DNA of 55,760 bases from Lachnospiraceae bacterium (GTDB lineage Bacteria > Bacillota > Clostridia > Lachnospirales > Lachnospiraceae): positions 1-55,760 of the forward strand of contig JAETNQ010000024.1 in the NCBI GenBank assembly GCA_021772075.1. The letters are read 5' to 3'. Below, in pieces: positions 30,483-38,524 of this stretch. The notes under the pieces are model-generated. The model saw only the letters and a list, made by a program, of their open reading frames with translations. It was not told where the DNA came from and ran no database searches. The position numbers and the translations under genes were made by a program. The number at the start of each line of letters is the position of its first letter. Within the stretch, counting starts at the first letter, position 1.

Positions 30483-31082
30483 ATGGGAAAAGTAGACAAC
30501 AACAAGAAACAGAAGGAAGACGCGCTTTTGAATACGGCTTTCGACCTGTTTACCAGGCAGGGAATCCAGAAAACATCGATTTCAGATATCGTCAGCCAGG
30601 CCGGCGTGGCCAAAGGCACTTTTTATTTATATTTTAAGGACAAGTATGATATACGGAATAAACTGATCGCCAAAAAAGCCAGCCAGGTATTCCGTCTCGC
30701 TGACGATGCCCTGCAGCAGACGGGCATCGATTCCCTGGATGAAAAGATTATTTTTTTGATCGACAATATCATCGACCAATTGTCCGAAAATAAATCCCTG
30801 TTGAATTTTATTTCGAAAAACTTAAGCTGGGGAGTCTTCAAAAACGAACTCCTTTATTCCAGCGCCGCCGATATCGATTTCTATAACATATATTCCTCCA
30901 TATTTGAACGATCCGAAAAAAAATACAAGAACCCGGAGGTTCTTGTATTTATGATTATAGAACTGGTCAACTCCACTTGTTTCAGCTGTATTCTTTACAG
31001 CGACCCGGTACCGGTCAACGAACTGAAACCCTATCTTTTTGACGCCGTAAGGCAGTTGATGAAAAGCATGGAATCGACATGA
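30483..31082 (+). CDS. TetR-family repressor of the RND operon
   Basis: This 199-residue regulator has an N-terminal TetR helix-turn-helix (about 12-60: AFDLFTRQGIQKTSISDIVSQAGVAKGTFYLYFKDK read in two parts) and an all-helical ligand domain. It is divergent from the RND-lipoprotein operon, with two palindromes between them. The AAAGGAAAG site supports the ATG. It is likely a local repressor that senses the exported compound. The ligand is unknown. Confidence 0.9.
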   Translation: MGKVDNNKKQKEDALLNTAFDLFTRQGIQKTSISDIVSQAGVAKGTFYLYFKDKYDIRNKLIAKKASQVFRLADDALQQTGIDSLDEKIIFLIDNIIDQLSENKSLLNFISKNLSWGVFKNELLYSSAADIDFYNIYSSIFERSEKKYKNPEVLVFMIIELVNSTCFSCILYSDPVPVNELKPYLFDAVRQLMKSMEST

Positions 31083-31169
31083 AGTTTACCGGCGCCGGCA
31101 TGCGAAAACCGATTTTTATAGCCGGGGACGGGCCGGAGGAACTTGGGAAGGGGCTGCCAGGGTTGGATA

Positions 31170-31361
31170 TTATACGTTTGCAATCCTCTCCATCAGCACG
31201 TCTGCGTCGAGCCCATGCACCATAGCCGCTTCTTCCAGCGTTTCCCCTTGTGCCGAGGGACAGCCGAGGCAATGCATCCCTATCTCCATAAGCACCGGGG
31301 CAATATCCGGATTAATCCTCAGCGCCTCGCCGATTGTTGTATTTTTAGTGATCTCTGCCAT
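31170..31361 (-). CDS. DUF1858 domain protein
   Basis: This 63-residue protein starts at [16 protein letters not shown], where AAAGGAGG lies upstream; a 29-residue extension lacks such a site. It is a full-length DUF1858 domain with the conserved [21 protein letters not shown] segment, given here as two overlapping motifs GMHCLGCP and [10 protein letters not shown]. The two cysteines suggest metal or redox-centre binding. Relatives occur in anaerobes as stand-alone proteins or fused to hybrid-cluster and related proteins. Its exact function is unknown. Confidence 0.88.
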   Translation of the reverse strand: MAEITKNTTIGEALRINPDIAPVLMEIGMHCLGCPSAQGETLEEAAMVHGLDADVLMERIANV

Positions 31362-31527
31362 ATCTAAACCTCCTTTTGTATGAAGTATTCCCATATTTTC
31401 CAACGGAAAAACTGATACCAGTATAATACTTTCTCCATTTTGTTTCAAGTCATTCCTTTCTTTCTATCCGGGATTTGTATATGTATCTGTTCCATTTTTT
31501 AATTAACAGACAAAGGCAGAATCCGGC

Positions 31528-31764
31528 TTAATTTAGGTAAATCCATTCATGGTCGGTATTGGTTATGTCATCCGCATTATCCGCAGAAGGGCAATAGATA
31601 TGTTCTGTTTCGTCCGAAAGGTTTTCCTGCGGAATAGGAACAGGGACTTCCTCCTCAGATTTCTTTAAGTCTGGCAGTGCTTTATTTTCTATAAGCGGAA
31701 CGAATCGAATGATACATTGGAGTATAAATAATACTAAGAGCATTATTAAAAATTTTTTTCGCAT
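31528..31764 (-). CDS. Small exported hypothetical protein
   Basis: This 78-residue protein has a basic start and a hydrophobic stretch (FLIMLLVLFILQCIIRFV) that is either a signal or an anchor, followed by an acidic, proline-containing tail. An AAGGAG site and a promoter (TTGCGG, 17 bases, TATAAT at 31802-31830) support it as real. I recognise no family. Confidence 0.6.
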   Translation of the reverse strand: MRKKFLIMLLVLFILQCIIRFVPLIENKALPDLKKSEEEVPVPIPQENLSDETEHIYCPSADNADDITNTDHEWIYLN

Positions 31765-31801
31765 TTAAAATTTCTCCTTAACTTTAATTCCTTCTGCTCT
31801 A

Positions 31802-31830
31802 ATTATACCACTCAAACAAACTTTCCGCAA
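31802..31830 (-). promoter_or_regulatory. Promoter of the small exported protein gene
   Basis: On the minus strand TTGCGG (31825-31830) and a consensus TATAAT (31802-31807) are 17 bases apart, about 40 bases upstream of the ATG. Confidence 0.6.
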
Positions 31831-31912
31831 TTTCTTCATAAAATTCACAAAAATTTTATATAAAATTTGCCGAAAACATACCGAATGTACAGAAAAAAGT
31901 ACACGCCGTCGC

Positions 31913-31942
31913 TTGACGTTATCGGCGACTTAATACTATAAT
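31913..31942 (+). promoter_or_regulatory. Promoter of the split pyruvate formate-lyase operon
   Basis: TTGACG (31913-31918) and a consensus TATAAT (31937-31942) are 18 bases apart. The flanking sequence (GTCGC before and GCGAC after) forms a short dyad over the -35 region that could be an operator. The leader is about 55 bases, with GGAGGG before the ATG. Confidence 0.65.
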
Positions 31943-32002
31943 GAGGATACAGGATTAGTGTCATATTAACCAAATAATTAATAATAGGAGGGCTTATTCA
32001 AA

Positions 32003-34042
32003 ATGAGACCAGAATGGAAAGATTTTGTAGGCGGCAAATGGGAAAATGAAGTCAACGTACGTGATTTCATCCAGAGAAACTATCATCCTTATGACGGGGA
32101 TGAATCCTTTTTAGCAGCGCCTACACAGAACACAAAAGACTTATGGAACATGGTACTCGACTTGCAGAAGAAAGAGCGTGAGGCAGGCGGCGTTCTCGAT
32201 ATGGACACCAAAGTAGTTTCCACGATTACTTCCCATGGCCCTGGCTATCTGGACAAGAGCAAAGAAACGATCGTAGGCTTCCAGACAGACGCTCCTTTCA
32301 AACGTTCCTTGCAGCCCTACGGCGGTATCCGTATGGCAGAGAAAGCTTGCTCCGATAACGGCTACGAAGTAGACCCTGAGATCAGCGAGTTTTTCTCCAC
32401 ACACAGAAAAACGCACAATGCAGGCTGCTTTGACGCTTACAACCAGGAAATGAGAGCTTGCCGTTCCTCCCATATCATCACAGGTCTTCCGGATGCTTAT
32501 GGCCGCGGACGTATCATCGGCGACTACAGACGTGTAGCTCTGTACGGTATCGATTACCTGATCCAGGACAAACAGGCTCAGAAAGATTCCACCGGACGCG
32601 TTATGACAGATGAAGTAATCCGTCTCCGTGAAGAACTTTCCGAGCAGATGATAGCTCTTAAAATGATGAAGGAAATGGCTGCTTCCTATGGCTGCGATAT
32701 CTCCAAACCGGCTACCAACGTAAAAGAAGCAATCCAGGCTACTTACTTCGGATACCTCTGCGCAGTAAAGGAGCAGAACGGCGCGGCTATGTCCCTGGGA
32801 CGTACATCTACTTTCATCGACTGCTACGCAGAAAGAGACTTGGCAAACGGAACTTTCACAGAAGAACAGATCCAGGAATTCGTAGACCACTTCATTATGA
32901 AACTGCGCTGCATCAAATTTGCACGTACGCCGGAATACAACCAGATTTTTGCCGGCGATCCGGTATGGGTAACAGAATCCCTCGGCGGCGTCGGCGTGGA
33001 CGGACGTCATATGGTAACAAAGACTTCCTTCCGCTATCTGCACACACTGACAAACTTAGGACCTTCTCCGGAACCGAACTTAACTGTTCTCTGGTCCACA
33101 AGGCTTCCTGAAAACTGGAAGAGATACTGCGCGAAGATGTCCATCCAGACTTCTTCCATCCAGTACGAAAACGACGACCTTATGAGAGTAACCCATGGCG
33201 ACGACTATGGTATCGCATGCTGCGTATCCTCCATGGTAATCGGCAAGGAAATGCAGTTCTTCGGCGCACGCGCTAACGTTGCAAAATGTCTGCTTTACGC
33301 TCTGAACGGCGGCGTGGACGAAGTAACAAAGAAACAGGTAGGACCGAAGTACCGTCCTGTTACAGGCGATGTGCTTGACTATGACGATGTATGGAGCAAA
33401 TTCATGGATATGCTTGAATGGCAGGCGGACGTATATGTAAATACTCTGAATATCATTCATTACATGCATGACAAATACTGCTATGAAAGAGCTGAGATGG
33501 CGCTTCATGACAGAGATGTAAAACGTTACTTTGCAACGGGCGTTGCAGGACTTTCCATCGTAGCTGACTCCCTGTCCGCTATCAAATATGCGAAAGTTGA
33601 AGTTGTCAGAGACGAAGACGGCGTTATCGTAGACTTCAAGACAACCGGCGAATTCCCGAAATACGGCAACGACGACGACCGGGTTGACTCCATTGCACAG
33701 GAAGTCGTACACAGATTCATGACCGCTATCAGAAGACACCATACCTACAGGGAAGGCATTCCTACCACCTCTATCCTTACCATTACTTCCAACGTAACCT
33801 ACGGTAAGGCTACAGGAAACACGCCCGACGGACGTAAGAAAGGACAGCCTTTCGCACCCGGCGCTAACCCGATGCACGGACGCGATACCCACGGCGCAGT
33901 AGCATCCTTATCTTCCGTATCCAAGCTTCCGTTCAAAGATGCTCAGGATGGTATCTCCAATACCTTCACGATCATCCCCGGCGCTCTTGGAAAAGAAGAC
34001 CAGGTATTTGCAGGCGACCTTGAACTCGACTTGAACAAATAA
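32003..34042 (+). CDS. pflB: Pyruvate formate-lyase catalytic chain lacking the glycyl-radical domain
   Basis: This 679-residue protein is clearly pyruvate formate-lyase, which converts pyruvate and CoA to acetyl-CoA and formate. The paired active-site cysteines Cys406-Cys407 are in GIACCVSSM, and the C-terminal [15 protein letters not shown] matches other PFLs. It then stops at DLELDLNK. Full-length PFL (760 residues in E. coli) continues about 80 residues into the radical-bearing RVSGYA segment, which is encoded by a separate gene at 34347. The two lengths add to 759. The stop is followed by a new ribosome site, so this is an organised split rather than a frameshift. It probably works as a two- or three-part enzyme. 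Confidence 0.95.
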   Translation: MRPEWKDFVGGKWENEVNVRDFIQRNYHPYDGDESFLAAPTQNTKDLWNMVLDLQKKEREAGGVLDMDTKVVSTITSHGPGYLDKSKETIVGFQTDAPFKRSLQPYGGIRMAEKACSDNGYEVDPEISEFFSTHRKTHNAGCFDAYNQEMRACRSSHIITGLPDAYGRGRIIGDYRRVALYGIDYLIQDKQAQKDSTGRVMTDEVIRLREELSEQMIALKMMKEMAASYGCDISKPATNVKEAIQATYFGYLCAVKEQNGAAMSLGRTSTFIDCYAERDLANGTFTEEQIQEFVDHFIMKLRCIKFARTPEYNQIFAGDPVWVTESLGGVGVDGRHMVTKTSFRYLHTLTNLGPSPEPNLTVLWSTRLPENWKRYCAKMSIQTSSIQYENDDLMRVTHGDDYGIACCVSSMVIGKEMQFFGARANVAKCLLYALNGGVDEVTKKQVGPKYRPVTGDVLDYDDVWSKFMDMLEWQADVYVNTLNIIHYMHDKYCYERAEMALHDRDVKRYFATGVAGLSIVADSLSAIKYAKVEVVRDEDGVIVDFKTTGEFPKYGNDDDRVDSIAQEVVHRFMTAIRRHHTYREGIPTTSILTITSNVTYGKATGNTPDGRKKGQPFAPGANPMHGRDTHGAVASLSSVSKLPFKDAQDGISNTFTIIPGALGKEDQVFAGDLELDLNK

Positions 34043-34071
34043 TTTTCCACAAGGAATAACGAGGGTTTTCT

Positions 34072-34275
34072 ATGGACGATAATAAAATGATCGACGATCT
34101 CGTTAAAATGTTGGACTCCGGCATGACGCAGGGTGTAGGTCATATCAACGTGGATACGGATAATTCTATGGAAGAATCCAAAAACGTTCAGACTATGGGA
34201 TGCACAGACTGCTCCAGAACCCCGTTAGCATGCAGCGTTCCTACATTGGAACAGGGCTTGGACGATTACCACTAA
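34072..34275 (+). CDS. Small cysteine-containing relative of the glycyl-domain N-terminus
   Basis: This 67-residue protein lies between the PFL catalytic chain and the radical domain, 29 bases after the former, with its own GAGGG site. Its first 27 residues ([22 protein letters not shown]) align with the start of the downstream glycyl-radical protein ([22 protein letters not shown]), so it looks like a partial duplicate. In place of RVSGYA it has a tail with Cys44, Cys47 and Cys54 in [12 protein letters not shown]. It cannot carry the radical. It may occupy the same dock on PFL as a placeholder, chaperone or redox/metal regulator; this is inference. Confidence 0.85.
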   Translation: MDDNKMIDDLVKMLDSGMTQGVGHINVDTDNSMEESKNVQTMGCTDCSRTPLACSVPTLEQGLDDYH

Positions 34276-34282
34276 TTCAAAC

Positions 34283-34314
34283 GGCTGCGGCTCCTATCCT
34301 GCTTTGCCACAGCC
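34283..34314 (+). other. Intercistronic stem-loop before the radical-domain gene
   Basis: GGCTGCGG (34283-34290) pairs with CCACAGCC (34307-34314), with one mismatch, between the second and third genes of the operon. It has no T run and may affect RNA processing or stability and so the ratio of radical domain to catalytic chain. Confidence 0.5.
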
Positions 34315-34346
34315 TGCCAATAAAGATTTTAAGGAGGAAACTTACC

Positions 34347-34589
34347 ATGGCAACAAGTTCAGCACAGGTTGATAACCTTGTAAACTTATTAGATGGATAC
34401 GCAACAAAAGGCGGCCATCACCTTAACGTTAATGTTTTAAACAGGGATATGCTTCTGGATGCCCAGAAACATCCTGAGAACTATCCGCAGCTCACAATCC
34501 GCGTATCCGGATATGCCGTAAACTTCATCAAACTGACACCGGAACAGCAGGCGGATGTTATTTCCCGTACTTTCCATGAATCGATCTAA
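34347..34589 (+). CDS. Stand-alone glycyl-radical domain of pyruvate formate-lyase (GrcA-like)
   Basis: This 80-residue protein starts at ATG 34347 with AAGGAGG 9 bases upstream. It is the missing C-terminus of [27 protein letters not shown], then [11 protein letters not shown] with the radical glycine Gly55, and the usual end [15 protein letters not shown]. coli makes a comparable free protein, GrcA/YfiD, as a spare part for oxygen-cleaved PFL. Here the catalytic chain itself lacks this domain, so the protein would be essential for activity. Pfl activase encoded nearby should install the radical. A terminator follows. Confidence 0.95.
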   Translation: MATSSAQVDNLVNLLDGYATKGGHHLNVNVLNRDMLLDAQKHPENYPQLTIRVSGYAVNFIKLTPEQQADVISRTFHESI

Positions 34590-34615
34590 GCAAAATCATA
34601 AAGAGTGCGAAACGG

Positions 34616-34652
34616 CAAAGAGTTGGCATAAAAGCCAGCTCTTTGTTTTTAC
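34616..34652 (+). terminator. Terminator after the PFL operon
   Basis: CAAAGAGTTGGC (34616-34627) pairs with GCCAGCTCTTTG (34634-34645), with one mismatch, and is followed by T5. Confidence 0.85.
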
Positions 34653-34699
34653 TTTTCTCCCTTTTGAGATAAGTGTGCCTGCGGAATTTTTCTTTCAAT

Positions 34700-34727
34700 T
34701 TGCTTTTTCTTCAATTTCTGCTATACT
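34700..34727 (+). promoter_or_regulatory. Promoter of pflA
   Basis: TTGCTT (34700-34705) and TATACT (34722-34727) are 16 bases apart, downstream of the PFL terminator, so the activase is transcribed separately. Confidence 0.6.
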
Positions 34728-34765
34728 AAATAAAAAGAATATCCATCCAAAAGGAGATGAGCTAT

Positions 34766-35515
34766 ATGCAAGGAAGAATACATTCATTAGAAAGCTTCGG
34801 AACCGTAGACGGCCCCGGCACCCGGTTTGTCGTCTTCGTACAGGGATGTCCCATGCGCTGTGCTTATTGCCATAATCCCGATACATGGCCTATGGACGGC
34901 GGCACACTGATGGAGCCGGAGGAAATTTTTGAACAATACAGGCGCAATCAGCCTTTTTATAAAACCGGAGGAATTACCGTGACCGGCGGCGAACCCCTTA
35001 TGCAGGTCGATTTCCTTATTGATTTATTCACGATCGCCAAAAAGGAAAATGTCCATACTTGCATCGACACGTCCGGCATCGCTTATAAACCGCAGAATAC
35101 GGAGTGGATCAAAAAGCTGGATCGCTTGATGTCCTTAACCGACCTCGTGATGCTCGATATCAAACATATCGACCCGCAAAAGCATCAGGAATTGACATCC
35201 CAGCCTAACGACGGCATATTGGCCTTTGCCTCTTACCTCAATGAAAAGCAAGTGGATATGTGGATTCGCCACGTCGTTGTCCCGGGCATAACCGATGACG
35301 ATAAATATCTTTTTGAACTGGGATATTTTATCGGGCAGTTTAACAATCTCAAAGCCATCGACGTGCTTCCCTACCATACCATGGGAGAGACCAAATATGA
35401 AAAACTGGGAATAACTTACAAACTTGCCGGAGTTCCCGCTATGGACAAGGAAAAGGTGGTGGCCAAAAAGCAGGTAATCCTGGACGGCATCAAAAAACGC
35501 CGCAGCGAAGCCTGA
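34766..35515 (+). CDS. pflA: Pyruvate formate-lyase activating enzyme
   Basis: This 249-residue radical-SAM enzyme installs the glycyl radical on PFL. The start is the second ATG, 9 bases after AAAGGAG; the first ATG abuts it. The cluster motif CPMRCAYC gives Cys28, Cys32 and Cys35, with the SAM-binding VTGGEPLMQ downstream and DIKHIDPQKH near the middle. Here its substrate should be the separate 80-residue glycyl-radical protein, alone or docked to the catalytic chain. Length is normal for PflA. A ferredoxin gene follows after about 150 bases. Confidence 0.95.
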   Translation: MQGRIHSLESFGTVDGPGTRFVVFVQGCPMRCAYCHNPDTWPMDGGTLMEPEEIFEQYRRNQPFYKTGGITVTGGEPLMQVDFLIDLFTIAKKENVHTCIDTSGIAYKPQNTEWIKKLDRLMSLTDLVMLDIKHIDPQKHQELTSQPNDGILAFASYLNEKQVDMWIRHVVVPGITDDDKYLFELGYFIGQFNNLKAIDVLPYHTMGETKYEKLGITYKLAGVPAMDKEKVVAKKQVILDGIKKRRSEA

Positions 35516-35667
35516 CTCCCCTGCTGGAAAATGAACGGGAAGCACCTGATATTTCCTTTGATTTTCTAAAAGGTTCCTCTTGTATTTACACATGTTTTAT
35601 ATTAAAATAAATACAGAGTTTGATAACAATTTATCAATAAAGATACACATATAAGGAGGATTTAGTT

Positions 35668-35838
35668 ATGGCATACGTAATTGGTGACGCTTGTGTAAGT
35701 TGTGGAGCTTGTCAGGGACAGTGCCCGGTGGGCGCGATCAGCGAAGGCGACGGCAAATTTGAGATTGATCCCAATACATGCATCGACTGCGGTTCCTGCG
35801 CAGGCGGCTGCCCGGTAGGCGCTATTTCACAGGAATAA
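35668..35838 (+). CDS. 2[4Fe-4S] ferredoxin
   Basis: This is a 56-residue clostridial-type ferredoxin with two CxxCxxCxxxCP motifs: CVSCGACQGQCP and CIDCGSCAGGCP. It starts MAYVIGDACVSCG, with AAGGAGG 9 bases before the ATG. It is a low-potential electron carrier for pyruvate, hydrogenase and radical-SAM reactions. Position after pflA makes it a plausible electron donor to the activase, though such ferredoxins serve many enzymes. A strong terminator follows. Confidence 0.96.
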   Translation: MAYVIGDACVSCGACQGQCPVGAISEGDGKFEIDPNTCIDCGSCAGGCPVGAISQE

Positions 35839-35848
35839 AGTACATGAT

Positions 35849-35880
35849 AAGCCTTCCATCAAACGATGGAAGGCTTTTTT
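35849..35880 (+). terminator. Terminator of the ferredoxin gene, inside the convergent merR gene end
   Basis: AAGCCTTCCATC pairs perfectly with GATGGAAGGCTT around AAAC, followed by T run. The minus-strand MerR-type gene ends at 35859, so its last codons lie within this hairpin. Confidence 0.92.
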
Positions 35881-36539
35881 CCAGCCCCAAAACGGCGGGG
35901 TTTTTCCTTTTCCTTCCTTTTTCCCTTTTTACTGTAGCTTCGAAGAAGCTCGTCCACCTTCTTATAATGTTCTTCTTCCCGCTGTCTGCGTTCTTTTTCC
36001 CGTTCTTCCTCCTTCTCCTCCTGCTGGCGGAACTGATAATCCATTTCTTTCAAAACACTCTGCCTGATATCCTCGCAAAGTTCCTTGTTGCTTTCCTTCA
36101 CTGCCTCGCTGATCATATGCTGCAGCAGCATTTGGAGCCTTATGCTTTTTTCTTCCTTGCTTTCCTGATCCCTCTCTGCAAGTTCTTTTTTCCCGATAAT
36201 TTCTATCATATGCTTCTCCTGTTCGCTGACCACTCTTTCCCCGTTCCCATTATCCAAATGTTCTCTGTAAATTACCATATTCCCTGGAATCTCCTTCATC
36301 TTTAATCTTTCAAGTTTACCGTCTTTTAACACCATGCGAATCGCCTTCAACTGCAGCCCTTGCTCCTTTAACCTTTTAATTTCCCTGAAACGCTCCACAT
36401 CCTCCGATGTATAGTATCTGTGTCCAAGCTCATTCCTTTTAATTGGAATATTCAGTTCCTCTTCCCAATAGCGAAGAACGTGGGATTCTACCTCCACCTG
36501 CTTCGCCGCGTCTGAAATCAAATACCGTGTTTGTTCCAT
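35859..36539 (-). CDS. MerR-type DNA-binding protein with long charged coiled coil
   Basis: This 226-residue protein has an N-terminal MerR winged helix (3-70: YLISDAAKQVEVESHVLRYWEEE, split here as ISDAAKQVEVESHVLRYW and HRYYTSEDVERF). A basic and acidic coiled coil runs from about 110 to 210, then a Lys/Arg-rich tail. No C-terminal sensing domain is evident, so it may be structural or RacA-like as well as regulatory. GAGGAGAAGG precedes the ATG. It lies downstream of dnaB on the same strand with a gap of about 120 bases. Target unknown. Confidence 0.85.
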   Translation of the reverse strand: MEQTRYLISDAAKQVEVESHVLRYWEEELNIPIKRNELGHRYYTSEDVERFREIKRLKEQGLQLKAIRMVLKDGKLERLKMKEIPGNMVIYREHLDNGNGERVVSEQEKHMIEIIGKKELAERDQESKEEKSIRLQMLLQHMISEAVKESNKELCEDIRQSVLKEMDYQFRQQEEKEEEREKERRQREEEHYKKVDELLRSYSKKGKRKEKEKPRRFGAGKKPSIV

Positions 36540-36660
36540 GCTTTCCTTCTCCTCTCTTTATTCTCCTCTGTTTTGAAAAAGCAGCTATTCATTGTCCTAT
36601 CCGTATAAATACACAAAAAGAGGACAGCTTGTCCAAGCCCATCCTCTTTTGTAATCTTCT

Positions 36661-37998
36661 CTATTTCTGCATATTCGCAAACTTTGTATATTCCGGCAGC
36701 CACACCAGCTCCACCGTGCCGATCGGGCCGTTTCTCTGCTTGGCTATTATAATTTCCGCAATCCCCTTTCTTTCGGTATCTTTGTTATAATAGTCATCCC
36801 GATAAATAAACATCACCACATCGGCATCCTGCTCAATCGCTCCCGATTCCCTCAGATCCGAAAGCATCGGGCGATGATCCGGCCTCTGCTCCACCGCGCG
36901 GCTTAACTGGGAAAGCGCAAGCACCGGAACTTCCAATTCTCTCGCCAAGGCCTTCAGCGAACGGGATATATCGGAGATTTCCTGTTGCCTTGAATCATTC
37001 CTGCCGCTTCCCGACATCAGCTGGAGGTAATCGATAATAATCATCTTCAGGCCGTATTCCAGCTTATATTTCCTGCATTTGGAACGCATCTCCCCGATCG
37101 TAATACCCGGCGTATCATCTATGATTAAATTAGATTTCCCGATCACGCCGGCGCTTTCGATCAGCCTTTCCCATTCGTTATCCGACAAGTTCCCTGACCT
37201 CAGCTTCTGCGCATCCACTTTGGATTCCAAGGAAAAAAGCCTGTTGACCAGCTGCTCCTTTGACATTTCCAAGCTGAATATGGCCACCGGCTGCTCCAGC
37301 TTAAATGCCACATACTGGGCGATATTCAGCACAAACGCCGTTTTTCCCATGGACGGCCTGGCCGCTATCAGCACCAGATCCGACGGCTGCATACCCGCCG
37401 TACGGTAATCCAGATCGGCAAAACCCGTCGCAATTCCCGTAACATTCCCCTTATTCCGGGAAGCTTTCTCTATCTGCTCCATGGCATTCATGACCACCTG
37501 GCGGATCGGTACGAAATCTTCGCTATTTCTCCTCTGGATCAAATGAAAGACCCTTTTTTCCGTATCTTCCAATATTGTTTCCAGGCTCTCCTTGCCCACA
37601 TAACAAGTATTGGCAATTTCTTCATTCATCCTGATCAGACGTCTGAGCATAGCCTTTTCGGATACGATATTGGCATAATGCTTGATATTTGCCGAGGTAG
37701 GCACCGCAGTAATCAAATCCCTGATATATTCCAGGCTGCTTACCTCCGGCGGAACATCCTTTTCCTTCAGCCGGTCCTGCAAGGTGATCAGATCCACCGG
37801 CTTCCCTTCATCATTCAACTCTACCATTGCTTCAAAAAGAGTCCCGCACTGCTTGCTGTAAAAATCCTCTTCCGCCAATATTTCCGACGCTGTCACAATC
37901 GCATCCTTGTCCATGATCATAGCTCCGATCACCGATTGCTCTGCCTCTATGCTGTGCGGCAATACTCTTTTCAGCAACGCTTCTTCCATTGCTGCCAC
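36661..37998 (-). CDS. dnaB: Replicative DNA helicase DnaB
   Basis: This 445-residue hexameric helicase unwinds DNA at the replication fork. The N-terminal DnaB domain (SIEAEQSVIGAMI, 16-28) and the RecA-type motor are complete: Walker A ARPSMGKT (213-220), Walker B MIIIDYLQLMSG, and the LSQLSRAVEQR loop. The start is GTG at 37998 with GAGAGG 7 bases upstream, or an ATG three codons on. The order gdpP-rplI-dnaB is shared with Bacillus. Confidence 0.96.
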   Translation of the reverse strand: MAAMEEALLKRVLPHSIEAEQSVIGAMIMDKDAIVTASEILAEEDFYSKQCGTLFEAMVELNDEGKPVDLITLQDRLKEKDVPPEVSSLEYIRDLITAVPTSANIKHYANIVSEKAMLRRLIRMNEEIANTCYVGKESLETILEDTEKRVFHLIQRRNSEDFVPIRQVVMNAMEQIEKASRNKGNVTGIATGFADLDYRTAGMQPSDLVLIAARPSMGKTAFVLNIAQYVAFKLEQPVAIFSLEMSKEQLVNRLFSLESKVDAQKLRSGNLSDNEWERLIESAGVIGKSNLIIDDTPGITIGEMRSKCRKYKLEYGLKMIIIDYLQLMSGSGRNDSRQQEISDISRSLKALARELEVPVLALSQLSRAVEQRPDHRPMLSDLRESGAIEQDADVVMFIYRDDYYNKDTERKGIAEIIIAKQRNGPIGTVELVWLPEYTKFANMQK

Positions 37999-38026
37999 TT
38001 GATTTCCTCTCGTCCCTTTGACGTTT

Positions 38027-38479
38027 CTATGATTCCGTTTCCTGTACCTTCACCTTTAATTTTCCAGTCACCTGGGGATGAAGCTTGACTGCTACCTCAT
38101 ATGCCCCAAGGCTCTTAATCGCTTCCGGCATCTGGATCTTTTTCTTATCAATCTCCATGCCGCACTGTGACTTCGCCGCCTCCGCAATTTCCTTCGACGA
38201 CACGGAACCGAAAGTCCTTCCCCCTTCGCCCGTCTTTATATATACAACAATTTCTTTTGTTTCCAGCTCTTCGGCAAACGCTTTGGCGGCATCCAGCTGC
38301 TCCTTCGCCTTTCTTGCTTCGGAAGCCTTTTGCTGCTTCAAATCGTTCATATTTTTGTTATTGGCCTCTACGCCGAGCTTTTTAGGAAGCACATAGTTCC
38401 TCGCATAACCGTCGCTCACTTCCACGACTTCTCCCTTTTTTCCCAGTTTCTTTACATCCTCTGTTAAAATTACTTTCAT
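38027..38479 (-). CDS. rplI: 50S ribosomal protein L9
   Basis: This 150-residue L9 binds 23S rRNA and extends from the large subunit. The N-domain MKVILTEDVKKLGKKGEVVEVSDGYARN (read as VILTEDVKKLGKKGE and VSDGYARNYVLP) is highly conserved, followed by the long linking helix and C-domain. It lies between gdpP and dnaB, 28 bases upstream of the latter. Length is normal. Confidence 0.97.
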   Translation of the reverse strand: MKVILTEDVKKLGKKGEVVEVSDGYARNYVLPKKLGVEANNKNMNDLKQQKASEARKAKEQLDAAKAFAEELETKEIVVYIKTGEGGRTFGSVSSKEIAEAAKSQCGMEIDKKKIQMPEAIKSLGAYEVAVKLHPQVTGKLKVKVQETES

Positions 38480-38524
38480 TTCAAAACCTTGCCTTTCTTC
38501 CTGTCCGTAAATAACCGCCTTCTT

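Noticed and set aside
31964-31983. Possible Rex-type redox operator before pflB (TATTAA...TTAATA)
   Set aside because: The arms are 8 bases apart, whereas Rex sites have a tighter 4-base spacer with TTGTTAA arms. AT-rich chance is likely.
32141-33892. Long minus-strand frames opposite pflB
   Set aside because: They come from the strong codon bias of a highly expressed gene and have no recognisable domains.
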